From assembly GCA_045586385.1 (NCBI GenBank), contig JAZNAE010000036.1:7799-71798 (forward strand): a stretch of 64,000 nucleotides of DNA, written 5' to 3'. The position numbers and the translations under genes were made by a program. Source of the DNA: Suilimivivens sp045586385 (GTDB taxonomy: Bacteria > Bacillota > Clostridia > Lachnospirales > Lachnospiraceae). The first letter of the stretch is position 1. Every line of letters starts with the position of its first letter. This document shows, in pieces, positions 42,849-51,030 of this stretch. The notes beneath the pieces are model-generated. The model had not been told where the DNA came from, did not search any database, and worked only from the letters and a program-made list of their open reading frames with translations.

Positions 42849-44960
42849 ATGAGCAATGTAATGAATGTGGAAGAGCTTTTTGCCAGTAAGGTGTTCACCC
42901 GGGAAACGATGAAAGTACGTTTGCCAAAAAATACCTACAAAGAAGTAATCAGGCTGATGGATGAAGGCGGTGAATTGTCTCTTGCAACGGCGGATGTAGT
43001 TGCCAAGGCGATGAAGGATTGGGCTGTGGAGAACGGAGCAACCCATTATACACACTGGTTTCAGCCGCTTACAGGTATTACGGCAGAAAAGCATGATTCT
43101 TTCGTGTCCCATCCTGATGAAAACGGCAAAATGATTATGGAGTTTTCCGGAAAAGAATTGATTAAGGGTGAGCCGGATGCATCTTCATTCCCTTCAGGAG
43201 GACTTCGTGCAACCTTTGAAGCCAGAGGATATACCGCATGGGATATTACATCCCCGGCCTTTTTAAAAGAAGATGCAACAGGTGCAGTCCTTTGCATTCC
43301 CACTGCATTTTGTTCTTATAAAGGAGAAGCACTTGATAAGAAAACACCGCTGCTGCGTTCGTTAGAAGTAATTAATGAGCAGGCACTCCGCATTGTACAT
43401 TTATTTGGAAATACAGAGGCAAAGAAGGTGATTGCTTCCGTAGGTGCGGAACAGGAATACTTCCTTGTAGACAGAGAAAAATATTTACAGCGACCTGACC
43501 TGATTTTTGCGGGACGTACGCTTTTTGGGGCACCTGCACCTAAGGGACAGGAAATGGAAGACCACTACTTTGGAAGCATCCGGGAAAGAATCGGTGCTTA
43601 CATGAAGGATTTAAACATTGAACTTTGGAAATTGGGGGTAACAGCCAAAACACAGCATAACGAGGCAGCACCTGCACAGCATGAACTGGCACCTATCTAT
43701 GAAGAAGCCAATATTGCGGTGGATCATAATCAGATTGTCATGGAAACAATGAAAAAGGTGGCAGGACGCCATGGACTTACCTGCCTTTTACATGAAAAAC
43801 CTTTTGCCGGCGTAAATGGTTCCGGTAAGCATAATAACTGGTCACTCACAACTGACAATGGTGTCAATTTGCTTGATCCCGGTGATTCACCCAATGAAAA
43901 CATTCAGTTTTTATTTGTTCTTGCCTGCATTATTAAGGCAGTAGATACACATGCAGACTTGCTTCGCCAGAGTGCCTCTGATGTAGGAAACGATCACAGA
44001 CTGGGAGCTGATGAAGCACCTCCGGCAATTATTTCTATTTTCCTTGGAGAACAGCTTGAAGATGTAGTGCGCCAGCTTGTGGAGACAGGGGAAGCATCCA
44101 GTCTGATTGAGGGCGGTAAATTGCAGACAGGTGTTTCTACCTTGCCGGATTTTGTGACTGATGCAACGGACCGTAACAGAACATCACCTTTTGCCTTTAC
44201 CGGTAATAAATTTGAATTCCGTATGGTGGGTTCCTCAGACTCTATCGGAAGCCCGAATACTATCTTAAATGCCATTGTTGCAGAAGCATTCTGTGAAGCG
44301 GCAGATGTACTTGAAAAAGCGGAAAATTTTGATTTGGCAGTACATGATTTAATTAAAGAATACTTAACTAAACACCAGAGAATTATTTTCAATGGAAACG
44401 GTTATGCGGAAGAATGGGTAAAAGAAGCAGAAAGACGTGGGCTTCCCAACTTAAAGTCAATGGTGGATGCGGTAAGCACGCTTACAACTGACAAGTCAGT
44501 TAAGCTGTTTGAAAAATTTGGTATTTTTACGAAGACAGAGCTAGAGTCCAGAGAAGAAATTCTCTATGAAATATATGCTAAGACCCTTAACATTGAAGCC
44601 CTGACCATGATTGATATGACTTCCAGACAGATTATTCCTGCGGTAGTAGGTTACTGCAAGACCCTCGCAGAAACAGTAGTTGCAGTAAAGGGGGCCGATG
44701 CAGATGCAGCAGTTTATACACAGCTTCTTACGGAAGTATCAGAGAAACTTGCAACCATGAAAGCAGCACTTGTGAAATTACAGGAAGTAGAAGAGACTGC
44801 TGCAAAAATGACAAATGCCAAGGATAAAGCATTCTATTATAAGGATGTGGTAAGAGAAGCCATGGAAGAACTCAGAGTTCCCGTAGATGAAGCGGAAATG
44901 TTGGTGGATAAAAAAGCATGGCCTATGCCTACATATGGTGATTTGATATTCGAAGTTTAA
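42849..44960 (+). CDS. glnN: glutamine synthetase type III
   Basis: 703 residues, the length of GSIII and much more than GSI. Conserved GSIII blocks are ATHYTHWFQPLTG, GEPDASSFPSGG, VGAEQEYFLVD, HNEAAPAQHELAP and KHNNWSL. It makes glutamine from glutamate and ammonia. The ATG at 42849 is best spaced from AAAGGA; two upstream ATGs (42816, 42840) sit against theirs. A strong terminator follows. Confidence 0.95.
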   Translation: MSNVMNVEELFASKVFTRETMKVRLPKNTYKEVIRLMDEGGELSLATADVVAKAMKDWAVENGATHYTHWFQPLTGITAEKHDSFVSHPDENGKMIMEFSGKELIKGEPDASSFPSGGLRATFEARGYTAWDITSPAFLKEDATGAVLCIPTAFCSYKGEALDKKTPLLRSLEVINEQALRIVHLFGNTEAKKVIASVGAEQEYFLVDREKYLQRPDLIFAGRTLFGAPAPKGQEMEDHYFGSIRERIGAYMKDLNIELWKLGVTAKTQHNEAAPAQHELAPIYEEANIAVDHNQIVMETMKKVAGRHGLTCLLHEKPFAGVNGSGKHNNWSLTTDNGVNLLDPGDSPNENIQFLFVLACIIKAVDTHADLLRQSASDVGNDHRLGADEAPPAIISIFLGEQLEDVVRQLVETGEASSLIEGGKLQTGVSTLPDFVTDATDRNRTSPFAFTGNKFEFRMVGSSDSIGSPNTILNAIVAEAFCEAADVLEKAENFDLAVHDLIKEYLTKHQRIIFNGNGYAEEWVKEAERRGLPNLKSMVDAVSTLTTDKSVKLFEKFGIFTKTELESREEILYEIYAKTLNIEALTMIDMTSRQIIPAVVGYCKTLAETVVAVKGADADAAVYTQLLTEVSEKLATMKAALVKLQEVEETAAKMTNAKDKAFYYKDVVREAMEELRVPVDEAEMLVDKKAWPMPTYGDLIFEV

Positions 44961-44974
44961 ATGTATTGAAACGT

Positions 44975-45008
44975 AAATCCCCGTCCGGTAAGACGGGGAT
45001 TTGTTTTT
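44975..45008. terminator. bidirectional intrinsic terminator after glnN
   Basis: Perfect 11-bp stem AAATCCCCGTC / GACGGGGATTT (44975-44985, 44992-45002) with a 6-base loop and T-rich tails. It also overlaps the end of the leftward operon that starts at mntP. Confidence 0.9.
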
Positions 45009-45486
45009 AAAACAGAGATAAAATTGCGGCGAGAATTGCTGCAATAAGGGGATAACCAACAAGGGTTCCCAACCATTTTCCAACAAGCGTTTTCTTGGGA
45101 ATATAAGGCATTAAATCCTCCGTGCCGGGAATAAACCAGGCTTTGGTTTTTCCTACCCAGTACCAGTCTATAAAGAGCCTGTCAAATAGTCCCTCAATTA
45201 ATAAAATAACTGTTATCTGCCAAAAAATATCAAAAAATCCTCTTGCCCCATTGATAAAATAAACCATTGCAGGTACAAAAAATAAGATGGGAACAAACAA
45301 AAAAACTCCGGCGATGGTATAACGCTTTTTTATTTTTTCCTTGGTTGTAAGGCCGAGTTCTACAACCCGCTCCTGCACCTCCGGCTCATAAAAATAGACA
45401 GAACCCACAGGGCTGTTTGCAATTCCTACCACACAGATTATTAATAAGATAAAACACATTGCCAGACTTTCTACTAATAGTAACAT
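45007..45486 (-). CDS. membrane protein of unknown function
   Basis: 159 residues with about four hydrophobic helices (about 3-22, 60-82, 86-106, 140-158). Between the first two lies a charged stretch with EVQERVVELGLTTKEKIKKRY. A conserved-looking loop FDRLFIDWYWVGKTKAWFIPG precedes the last helix. I do not know the family. AAGGAGG precedes the ATG. It is the last gene of the mntP-led leftward run, 25 bases after the ATC-hydrolase-type gene. Confidence 0.75.
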   Translation of the reverse strand: MLLLVESLAMCFILLIICVVGIANSPVGSVYFYEPEVQERVVELGLTTKEKIKKRYTIAGVFLFVPILFFVPAMVYFINGARGFFDIFWQITVILLIEGLFDRLFIDWYWVGKTKAWFIPGTEDLMPYIPKKTLVGKWLGTLVGYPLIAAILAAILSLF

Positions 45487-45511
45487 ATTTTTTCCTCCTT
45501 CGTTTTAATAA

Positions 45512-46141
45512 TTAATCGTTCTTAATGTATAATTTAAAATCACAGCAATCTCCGCCGGTGCCCAGGGTTTTCGTTCTTCCCCAAATAAGCTTCGGATGCA
45601 TGTTTCCATAACAATAATCGTCTGACTGACAGAAAAACCGGGCAAGTTCCGGACAGTCATACTTTTTACAGGTTTCCACATAAGGACATTTGGTCATATC
45701 TGCTGCAAAGCCATTGTTACATTCTTTTCTTACATATTCAAAGCCTGCCTTAGGGCCGAATAGTGCATCCAGCATTTTTTCCATTAACGCAGGAACTTTC
45801 TTATATAGGCCGGGAATTTTCATCAATACGGGAATCATTTTTGCCATTTTTTTAATCTTAATAAAGCAATATTTTTCATAAAAGTCTAAAGCCTGTTCCG
45901 TACTACCTTCTTTATGAACCAATACCTTATAAAAGGCAATGGATGGCAATATCTGTTTTAAATGTGACATGACACCTTTAGGTACGTTTTGGTGTTCCAG
46001 TATGTAGGTCGCCGCATGTTCATATACTTCATCAAGTAAATTATCCCATCCATTACGTTTGAATTCAGCCATTAAGCTGCTTGGCATGGGCTCGGTGCGT
46101 ACGTATTTTTTTGCGAGTTTCAGTGCCTTTCTTTTGTCCAT
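45512..46141 (-). CDS. L-2-amino-thiazoline-4-carboxylic acid hydrolase family protein
   Basis: 209 residues. The Cys-rich C-terminal half matches the ATC hydrolase family: CPYVETCKKYDCPELARFFC, DDYCYGNMHPKLIWGRTKTL and GTGGDCCDFKLY. The named enzyme opens a thiazoline ring on the way to cysteine, but most members are of unknown activity. GAGGAGGAAG precedes the ATG. A second, divergent protein of the same type is encoded just before it. Confidence 0.8.
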   Translation of the reverse strand: MDKRKALKLAKKYVRTEPMPSSLMAEFKRNGWDNLLDEVYEHAATYILEHQNVPKGVMSHLKQILPSIAFYKVLVHKEGSTEQALDFYEKYCFIKIKKMAKMIPVLMKIPGLYKKVPALMEKMLDALFGPKAGFEYVRKECNNGFAADMTKCPYVETCKKYDCPELARFFCQSDDYCYGNMHPKLIWGRTKTLGTGGDCCDFKLYIKND

Positions 46142-46172
46142 TATCCTTCCTCCTCAATACAAGTCATATCCT

Positions 46173-46901
46173 TTATTTCAAGCCGTCGTTTCTTATGCCG
46201 TGCGGAGGCCAATTATTTGTAATTACATCCGCATCTATTTTAAACAAATTCGAACATTTCTCATCGCCATATCCAATTACTTCATTTCTGTAATAGGGCA
46301 ATCCATAAGCTGAAAATGCAACAAAATCTATATTACAAATATAAGGCATAATGTCTCCTAATCCCATTTCATTGAGAAATATATATGCTCCGCAGCGTAT
46401 GCAACTGTATTTATGACTATATTCGTCATCCGGTTCCTCATAGATATATTCCCAAGCATATGGATATTCTTTAGCAAACTTTTGACTATTCTTAGCAATT
46501 TTCTTAAGCAGATTCTGTATAAATTTTCTTTTCATAAACTTTCGAATAGCTTTTTGTATACTTACCGGTAACGGTTTAAAATGTCTTTCCTCCAGTTTGG
46601 TAAGTAGCTCCCCAATTTGCTCATCAGATAAGTTATATTTTCTTCCGACTAAAAACAAAGCAGCATATTCGCAACATCCCACCAAATTGTTGGTATCATT
46701 TGCATTATGACTTCCTCCGACGTAAGGTATCTTTGGTAATATTTCACTTTCAAAAGTATTCTGTACCAGCTTGACTATTAAGGGGAAATCTTCCTTAAAA
46801 AGATCCTCAACCTCTATCTTTCCAAATGAGAGTATTTTTTCAATTTCTTTACGATATCTTTTTTTGTGCTTTAAATAATATGAATGCATATTAGTCACCA
46901 T
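46173..46901 (-). CDS. divergent ATC-hydrolase-like protein
   Basis: 242 residues. The C-terminal part follows the same plan as the ATC hydrolase family: CIRCGAYIFLNEMGLGDIMPY, a CNIDF strand, then YYRNEVIGYGDEKCSNLF, where the GxGxxxCD element is altered to GYGDEKCSN. The N-terminus is basic and helical with a cluster of Lys and Arg (about 115-140). The start is uncertain (ATG 46901 or 46889) because no clear ribosome site is seen. Confidence 0.6.
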   Translation of the reverse strand: MVTNMHSYYLKHKKRYRKEIEKILSFGKIEVEDLFKEDFPLIVKLVQNTFESEILPKIPYVGGSHNANDTNNLVGCCEYAALFLVGRKYNLSDEQIGELLTKLEERHFKPLPVSIQKAIRKFMKRKFIQNLLKKIAKNSQKFAKEYPYAWEYIYEEPDDEYSHKYSCIRCGAYIFLNEMGLGDIMPYICNIDFVAFSAYGLPYYRNEVIGYGDEKCSNLFKIDADVITNNWPPHGIRNDGLK

Positions 46902-46917
46902 CAATTCATGCTTATCA

Positions 46918-47544
46918 TTAGAGTGACGTTATTATCAGTGCCACTGCATAATATATAACAGATATCCAATTTGTCCATCCTCCGCCAATTGCTATGTTCA
47001 ATCCCTTCGGTAATTTTCTCGTCAGAGGTGCAAACAAGAAAAGGATTCCCGGTGAAAAGAGAAACATCCATCTTGGCATGACCGTCCATCCACAAATTAT
47101 AAAAATAGCAAGTACTAAAAATCCGATCCCCTGTAATCCAAATACAAAACACTTCTGTAGACTTAAATACTTTATAATTTCATTCATGGATTCTTCATGG
47201 TCATGACGCCCAATTAAACCAAAATACGCACAATGACTGTGGTATACACCTCCGCATATTATTCCAAAACAGTTTACAAAAAAGCAAACCCATCCCCAAA
47301 CCTGATAATGTTCACTCATAACTAAAACCAAATGATAATAGCCAATGCAATACAGAAAAGCAGCAATCGGTCCAACGATACCGCCAATATAAAGCCTTGT
47401 CCGACTTTCCTTCTTCATAATTCCAATAATATTGTTCACTGTGCCGGGACTAACACAACCTTTTCTACTAAAATACAATACCATGTCTCCGATATACATA
47501 AGAATTGCTCCGATTAAACCAATGAATAAAAATGTTTTTAACAT
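46918..47544 (-). CDS. polytopic membrane protein (DUF6796-like)
   Basis: 208 residues with about six hydrophobic segments. Histidines are frequent in the middle: GVYHSHCAYFGLIGRHDHEES. The opening GAILMYIGDMVLYF fits a family I recall as DUF6796, without known function; this match is from memory and not certain. AAGGAGG precedes the ATG. Its start lies 15 bases after the SRPBCC-like gene. Confidence 0.65.
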   Translation of the reverse strand: MLKTFLFIGLIGAILMYIGDMVLYFSRKGCVSPGTVNNIIGIMKKESRTRLYIGGIVGPIAAFLYCIGYYHLVLVMSEHYQVWGWVCFFVNCFGIICGGVYHSHCAYFGLIGRHDHEESMNEIIKYLSLQKCFVFGLQGIGFLVLAIFIICGWTVMPRWMFLFSPGILFLFAPLTRKLPKGLNIAIGGGWTNWISVIYYAVALIITSL

Positions 47545-47558
47545 TCATCATTCCTCCT

Positions 47559-48008
47559 TCATATCATCGATTTTTTCAAAAGTGTTTTCCACTTTCTTTG
47601 TCTGTGAGCATAAAAACAAACCGCCCACATATACACAAATACTGTTTTCCAGCCAGCTTCTATTTCTACAATATCTGTATATTTCGTGGTATGTTCATCT
47701 AACTTTTCCAATATAATTTCATGATTCCACATAGGTACATGCTTATTGCTTTCAATGGTAAAGATTCCGTCCTCTAATCCAAACCGCATAACCTTAATTG
47801 TATGCAATCCAAAAGGTATTAATCCAAATAATTTGAACCGAAAAGTCGAAATACAGTTTTTTCCCCATATTAAATCTTTTTCTCTATTTAAAGGCTCAAA
47901 AGTGGCATATGGATAAGCAATATATTGTAACGTTTTGAGTTTTTGTAATTTAATATACACTTTTTCTTTAGACGCTTGGAAAACAGAACTTTTTCTAACA
48001 GTCAGCAA
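47559..48008 (-). CDS. SRPBCC-like (polyketide cyclase/START fold) protein
   Basis: 149 residues beginning with a TTG, with GGAGGT upstream. The layout RKSSVFQASKEKVYIKLQK (strand then helix), YAYPYATFEPL-like beta-strands and a long C-terminal helix fits the SRPBCC lipid/ligand-binding fold. Ligand unknown. It lies 18 bases after mntP on the same strand with no terminator between. Confidence 0.65.
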   Translation of the reverse strand: MLTVRKSSVFQASKEKVYIKLQKLKTLQYIAYPYATFEPLNREKDLIWGKNCISTFRFKLFGLIPFGLHTIKVMRFGLEDGIFTIESNKHVPMWNHEIILEKLDEHTTKYTDIVEIEAGWKTVFVYMWAVCFYAHRQRKWKTLLKKSMI

Positions 48009-48026
48009 TTGTACACCTCCAAATTC

Positions 48027-48611
48027 TTATAGAAAACTGGTAATAAAAATTTCCAGTCCAATCAAAATAAGGATTGTGCCGCCCAAAACCCCGGCTTTTC
48101 CCGATATCTTGGTTCCTGCTTTCTTTCCTATACAAAGACCGGCGTAACAAATAATAAAGGTAACAACACCAATCAGCAGACAGGCAAGTAATGCTTCTGT
48201 GAAACTATAATTGGAGATGGTAAAGCCTACCGAAAGTGCGTCGATGGAAGTGGCAACTCCTTGTATGAATAATCCTTTTATTCCTACAGCGGAGGCTGCT
48301 TCTTCGGATTCCTTATTTGTTATTCCGTCGTAGAGCATCTTCCCTCCAATATATAAAAGCAGAACAAGGGCAATCCAAGGAATAAACCTTTCAAATACCG
48401 AAAACAGCCGGGCAATTGTAGAGACGCATATAAAGCCGATTAGTGGCATCGCAAACTGGAATATCGCAAATACACCTGCCACACCACACATTTTTTTCTT
48501 TTTCATGAAAGGCTCATTTAATCCATTGGCAAGGGATACCGAAAATGCATCCATTGCAAGGCCGGCTCCTAACAGTATGTTTTTGAAAAAGAATGAAATA
48601 CCAAAATCCAT
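48027..48611 (-). CDS. mntP: manganese efflux pump MntP
   Basis: 194 residues, six helices. Two related halves contain AMDAFSVSLANG and SIDALSVGF, the paired Asp motifs of MntP (LysE superfamily). It exports Mn2+ to avoid toxicity. ATG at 48611 follows TAGGAG. The leader carries a yybP-ykoY manganese riboswitch and a terminator, which fits this function perfectly. Confidence 0.95.
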   Translation of the reverse strand: MDFGISFFFKNILLGAGLAMDAFSVSLANGLNEPFMKKKKMCGVAGVFAIFQFAMPLIGFICVSTIARLFSVFERFIPWIALVLLLYIGGKMLYDGITNKESEEAASAVGIKGLFIQGVATSIDALSVGFTISNYSFTEALLACLLIGVVTFIICYAGLCIGKKAGTKISGKAGVLGGTILILIGLEIFITSFL

Positions 48612-48642
48612 TGTGTTTTCTCCTAATCCGTAAAATAGAAAA

Positions 48643-48672
48643 ACCCAAGTACAGTGAAAACTATACTTGGGT
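48643..48672 (-). terminator. riboswitch expression-platform terminator
   Basis: On the minus strand ACCCAAGTA (48672-48664) pairs with TACTTGGGT (48651-48643) around a 12-base loop, followed by TTTTTCTATTTT. It stands between the riboswitch and mntP and would stop transcription when manganese is low. An alternative hairpin at 48690-48723 would sequester the GAGAC end of the aptamer. Confidence 0.8.
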
Positions 48673-48714
48673 ATATACCTTAGATAGACAGACTCCATGC
48701 ATAGTTTACCTATA

Positions 48715-48800
48715 CATGAGTCTCGCAATTTAAAACAAGCCAGACCAAAAGGTCAGTATGTTGACTTGCTACGATGCACGCTTGCTACTCCCCCATGGGA
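48715..48800 (-). ncRNA. yybP-ykoY manganese riboswitch
   Basis: Read on the minus strand, the aptamer has GGGGAGTAGC (48793-48784), a P3 stem CAAG..CTTG holding the conserved internal loop TCAACATAC, a capping hairpin GACC-TTTT-GGTC, and the closing GAGACT (48724-48719). These are the conserved pieces of the yybP-ykoY Mn2+ riboswitch. It lies between a strong promoter and mntP. Confidence 0.9.
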
Positions 48801-48813
48801 ATTTCCTGCTTGC

Positions 48814-48843
48814 ATTTTACCATTAAGTTCCAGTTCTTGTCAA
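48814..48843 (-). promoter_or_regulatory. promoter of the mntP riboswitch transcript
   Basis: Minus-strand TTGACA (48843-48838), an 18-base spacer and TAAAAT (48819-48814). Transcription would begin just before the riboswitch aptamer. Confidence 0.8.
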
Positions 48844-48844
48844 A

Positions 48845-49513
48845 TTAAACTTTAATTTCCAAATATCCTAAAAGGTTGCTCATATCGTATTCGGTAATCA
48901 CGCCCAAATTGGAATCATAGAACTTTCCATCATAATGAACCAGATAGTGACAGAAGCGGCCCATTTTTTCCATGAGAATACAGCACTTAGGAAGTGTTGC
49001 TTCAGCTCCTTCTGTATATACAATTACATCACTGTGATCGATACCGTAATAATTCAGTGCGGAAATCACGCGGCCCATGGTAGCCTGCCATTCCCTGCAA
49101 TCCATAACACTGATAACTTCAGCAATAGTGATGCCTGCGAGCATGGCAACGCAGGTTTGTCCGCAAAGACCATCTTCCGGCTGGATAATAATGTCAATAC
49201 CGTCAATTTTACGGATGGGATTATCAAAACTGTAAGGACTGTTTTGCTCCATTTGAATCAGACTGCCTGAAATATGAAGCAATATTTTGTGTATTTGTGT
49301 GGTGTCAATGTGGGAAACATCATCGTCACTTAAATGAATTTTGTAATTTCCTTTTTCTTCGGGAATTAATTCACAGTCAATAATCTTGTTATCCAGAACG
49401 ATATCTGCCTGGATTACATCTCTTTGCTTACATACTTCCCATACATTAAAAGGAATACGAATACAATAAATGTCATCTTGTTTTTCGACTTTACCGTTGA
49501 AAAAATACCTCAT
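48845..49513 (-). CDS. DUF1905/YdeI-like domain fused to C39-like cysteine peptidase domain
   Basis: 222 residues. Residues 1-82 form a small beta-barrel like DUF1905: FNGKVEKQDD, IRIPFNVWEV and later KIHLSDDDVS. Residues 105-200 resemble peptidase C39: Q111, C117-G118 and C121 in QPEDGLCGQTCVAML, then H189 in RFCHYLVHYDG and D200 in KFYDSN. It has no signal peptide. AGGAGG precedes the ATG. It ends just upstream of the mntP promoter on the same strand. Substrate unknown. Confidence 0.65.
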   Translation of the reverse strand: MRYFFNGKVEKQDDIYCIRIPFNVWEVCKQRDVIQADIVLDNKIIDCELIPEEKGNYKIHLSDDDVSHIDTTQIHKILLHISGSLIQMEQNSPYSFDNPIRKIDGIDIIIQPEDGLCGQTCVAMLAGITIAEVISVMDCREWQATMGRVISALNYYGIDHSDVIVYTEGAEATLPKCCILMEKMGRFCHYLVHYDGKFYDSNLGVITEYDMSNLLGYLEIKV

Positions 49514-49760
49514 AATATAACCTCCTATTGTAACCCAAATGAAAACGCTTTCATTACCTAAAACATAACAGAATTTTTGCTTCTTGAAAACTATTTTTGC
49601 CCGAAAAGTGCTTAAGTATTTAAAAAAAAACATCTTGATAAAAAAGTAACAAAGGAATTCATGTTAAAAACGTTAAAAAATGAAATTAACGAATTTGCAA
49701 AAATCAATAAATAAAATTCACAAATTTGAAGAAAATATTAAAATAAAATAAAAAAAGTGC
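49514..49760. other. AT-rich intergenic stretch
   Basis: About 250 bases, very AT-rich, between the divergent DUF1905/C39-like gene and the tRNA promoter. I see no gene, riboswitch or clear hairpin in it; it presumably holds the leftward promoter of the DUF1905/C39-like gene. Confidence 0.5.
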
Positions 49761-49789
49761 TTGCATTTTATTTTGAAATGCGTTACTAT
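49761..49789 (+). promoter_or_regulatory. tRNA-Gln promoter
   Basis: TTGCAT (49761-49766), a 17-base spacer and TACTAT (49784-49789), 32 bases before the tRNA. Confidence 0.75.
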
Positions 49790-49820
49790 AGTCAAGTGCC
49801 TAGCACAGAACTAAATATAT

Positions 49821-49892
49821 AGGGCTATCGCCAAACGGTAAGGCAACGGACTCTGACTCCGTCATCTCAAGGTTCGAATCCTTGTAGCCCTG
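49821..49892 (+). tRNA. tRNA-Gln (anticodon CUG)
   Basis: The cloverleaf is complete: acceptor AGGGCTA pairs with TAGCCCT, the D arm GCC..GGC, the anticodon stem ACGGA/TCCGT with loop CTCTGAC (anticodon CTG at 49853-49855), and the T arm CAAGG-TTCGAAT-CCTTG. The discriminator is G and CCA is not encoded. It reads CAG codons. Confidence 0.95.
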
Positions 49893-49902
49893 TTTCTAAA
49901 CA

Positions 49903-49938
49903 AAGAACTCACGAGCCAATGGTTCGTGAGTTTTTTGT
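49903..49938 (+). terminator. terminator of tRNA-Gln, repeat copy 1
   Basis: ACTCACGAGCCAATGGTTCGTGAGT hairpin: AACTCACGA pairs with TCGTGAGTT, followed by six T. The 36-base unit is repeated exactly at 49965-50000. Confidence 0.9.
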
Positions 49939-49964
49939 TTCGAAACTGGGCTTGCCCTGCTTTC

Positions 49965-50000
49965 AAGAACTCACGAGCCAATGGTTCGTGAGTTTTTTGT
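49965..50000 (+). terminator. second identical terminator, repeat copy 2
   Basis: Exact 36-base copy of the unit at 49903-49938, 62 bases downstream. The 26 bases between contain TTCGAA and GCCCTG in the order and rough spacing seen at the 3' end of the tRNA, suggesting a decayed duplicate. Confidence 0.85.
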
Positions 50001-50077
50001 GTGTAATAATGTTCTAGGCATAGCGTGGCAGGAATGGTAAAATATTAGTAACTAAGATAATAATATGGGGGTTTAAT

Positions 50078-51019
50078 ATGACGGTAGAAAAAAAGTATGA
50101 GCTGACAAAACAGATTAGGGAAGCTATTAACAGTGTTTTTGTAGGAAAAGATAATGTAGTGGAAAAGGTGTTAATCTGTCTTTTGGCAGGAGGACATATT
50201 CTTTTAGAGGATGTGCCGGGTGTAGGGAAAACCACGTTGGCAAGAGCCTTAGCCAAGGTAATTGATTGTAGCATGGGGAGAGTGCAGTTCACACCGGATA
50301 CGTTGCCGGGCGATATTGTGGGTATGTCGGTTTATAACATGAAAACCGGTGAATTTGAACATAGGGATGGTGTGATTATGAATCAGGTTTTGTTGGCAGA
50401 TGAGATTAACAGGACTTCCCCCAAAACCCAGGCCAGTCTTTTGGAAGCCATGGAAGAAGGTCAGGTAACGGTAGATGGTGTAAGTTACGAATTACCTAAG
50501 CCGTTTTTTGTGATTGCAACACAGAATCCGATGGAGTTTTTAGGAACCTATCCTTTGCCGGAAGCACAGATGGACCGCTTTATGATGCGTATTTCCATAG
50601 GATATCCCAAAAGAGAAGAAGAGATGAAAATGGCAGTGCAATATTTGCAGGGTAAAACAACAGATACATTAGAGCCGGTATGCACGACAGATGATATGAT
50701 AGAATTAATGAGAGAGGTAGAACAGATACAAATAAAAGAATCGGTCATCGGATATGTGGAGGATTTGGTGAGTCTTACCAGGCAGGAGACTTCTTATCAG
50801 TATGGAATCAGTCCCCGTGGTATGTTGGCGCTGCTTCGGGGAGCACAGGCAAAAGCCTTTTTGGAACAGAGAGATTATGTAAAACCGGATGATATAAAAA
50901 GTGTGGCAGAAGGAATTCTTCTGCATCGTCTGACATTAACATCGGAAGCGAAAATCAGGAAAATAGATGCGGCATCCATATTACATGGTTTGGTGATAAA
51001 GACAAAAGTACCTGTTTAG
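50078..51019 (+). CDS. MoxR family AAA+ ATPase
   Basis: 313 residues. Walker A is GVGKTTLA, preceded by HILLEDVPGVGKT. Walker B is LLADEINRTSPKTQ, and sensor regions follow (FVIATQNPMEFLGTYPLPEAQMD, quoted in part). MoxR proteins act as chaperones that mature or insert partners encoded beside them. A DUF58 gene and a transglutaminase membrane protein follow, the standard three-gene arrangement. Confidence 0.93.
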   Translation: MTVEKKYELTKQIREAINSVFVGKDNVVEKVLICLLAGGHILLEDVPGVGKTTLARALAKVIDCSMGRVQFTPDTLPGDIVGMSVYNMKTGEFEHRDGVIMNQVLLADEINRTSPKTQASLLEAMEEGQVTVDGVSYELPKPFFVIATQNPMEFLGTYPLPEAQMDRFMMRISIGYPKREEEMKMAVQYLQGKTTDTLEPVCTTDDMIELMREVEQIQIKESVIGYVEDLVSLTRQETSYQYGISPRGMLALLRGAQAKAFLEQRDYVKPDDIKSVAEGILLHRLTLTSEAKIRKIDAASILHGLVIKTKVPV

Positions 51020-51030
51020 GAGAAAACCTT

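Noticed and set aside
49903..50000. Two identical 36-bp repeats with similar spacing to a CRISPR unit
   Set aside because: Only two copies, each a self-contained hairpin with a T tract after a tRNA; they are terminators and no cas gene is present.
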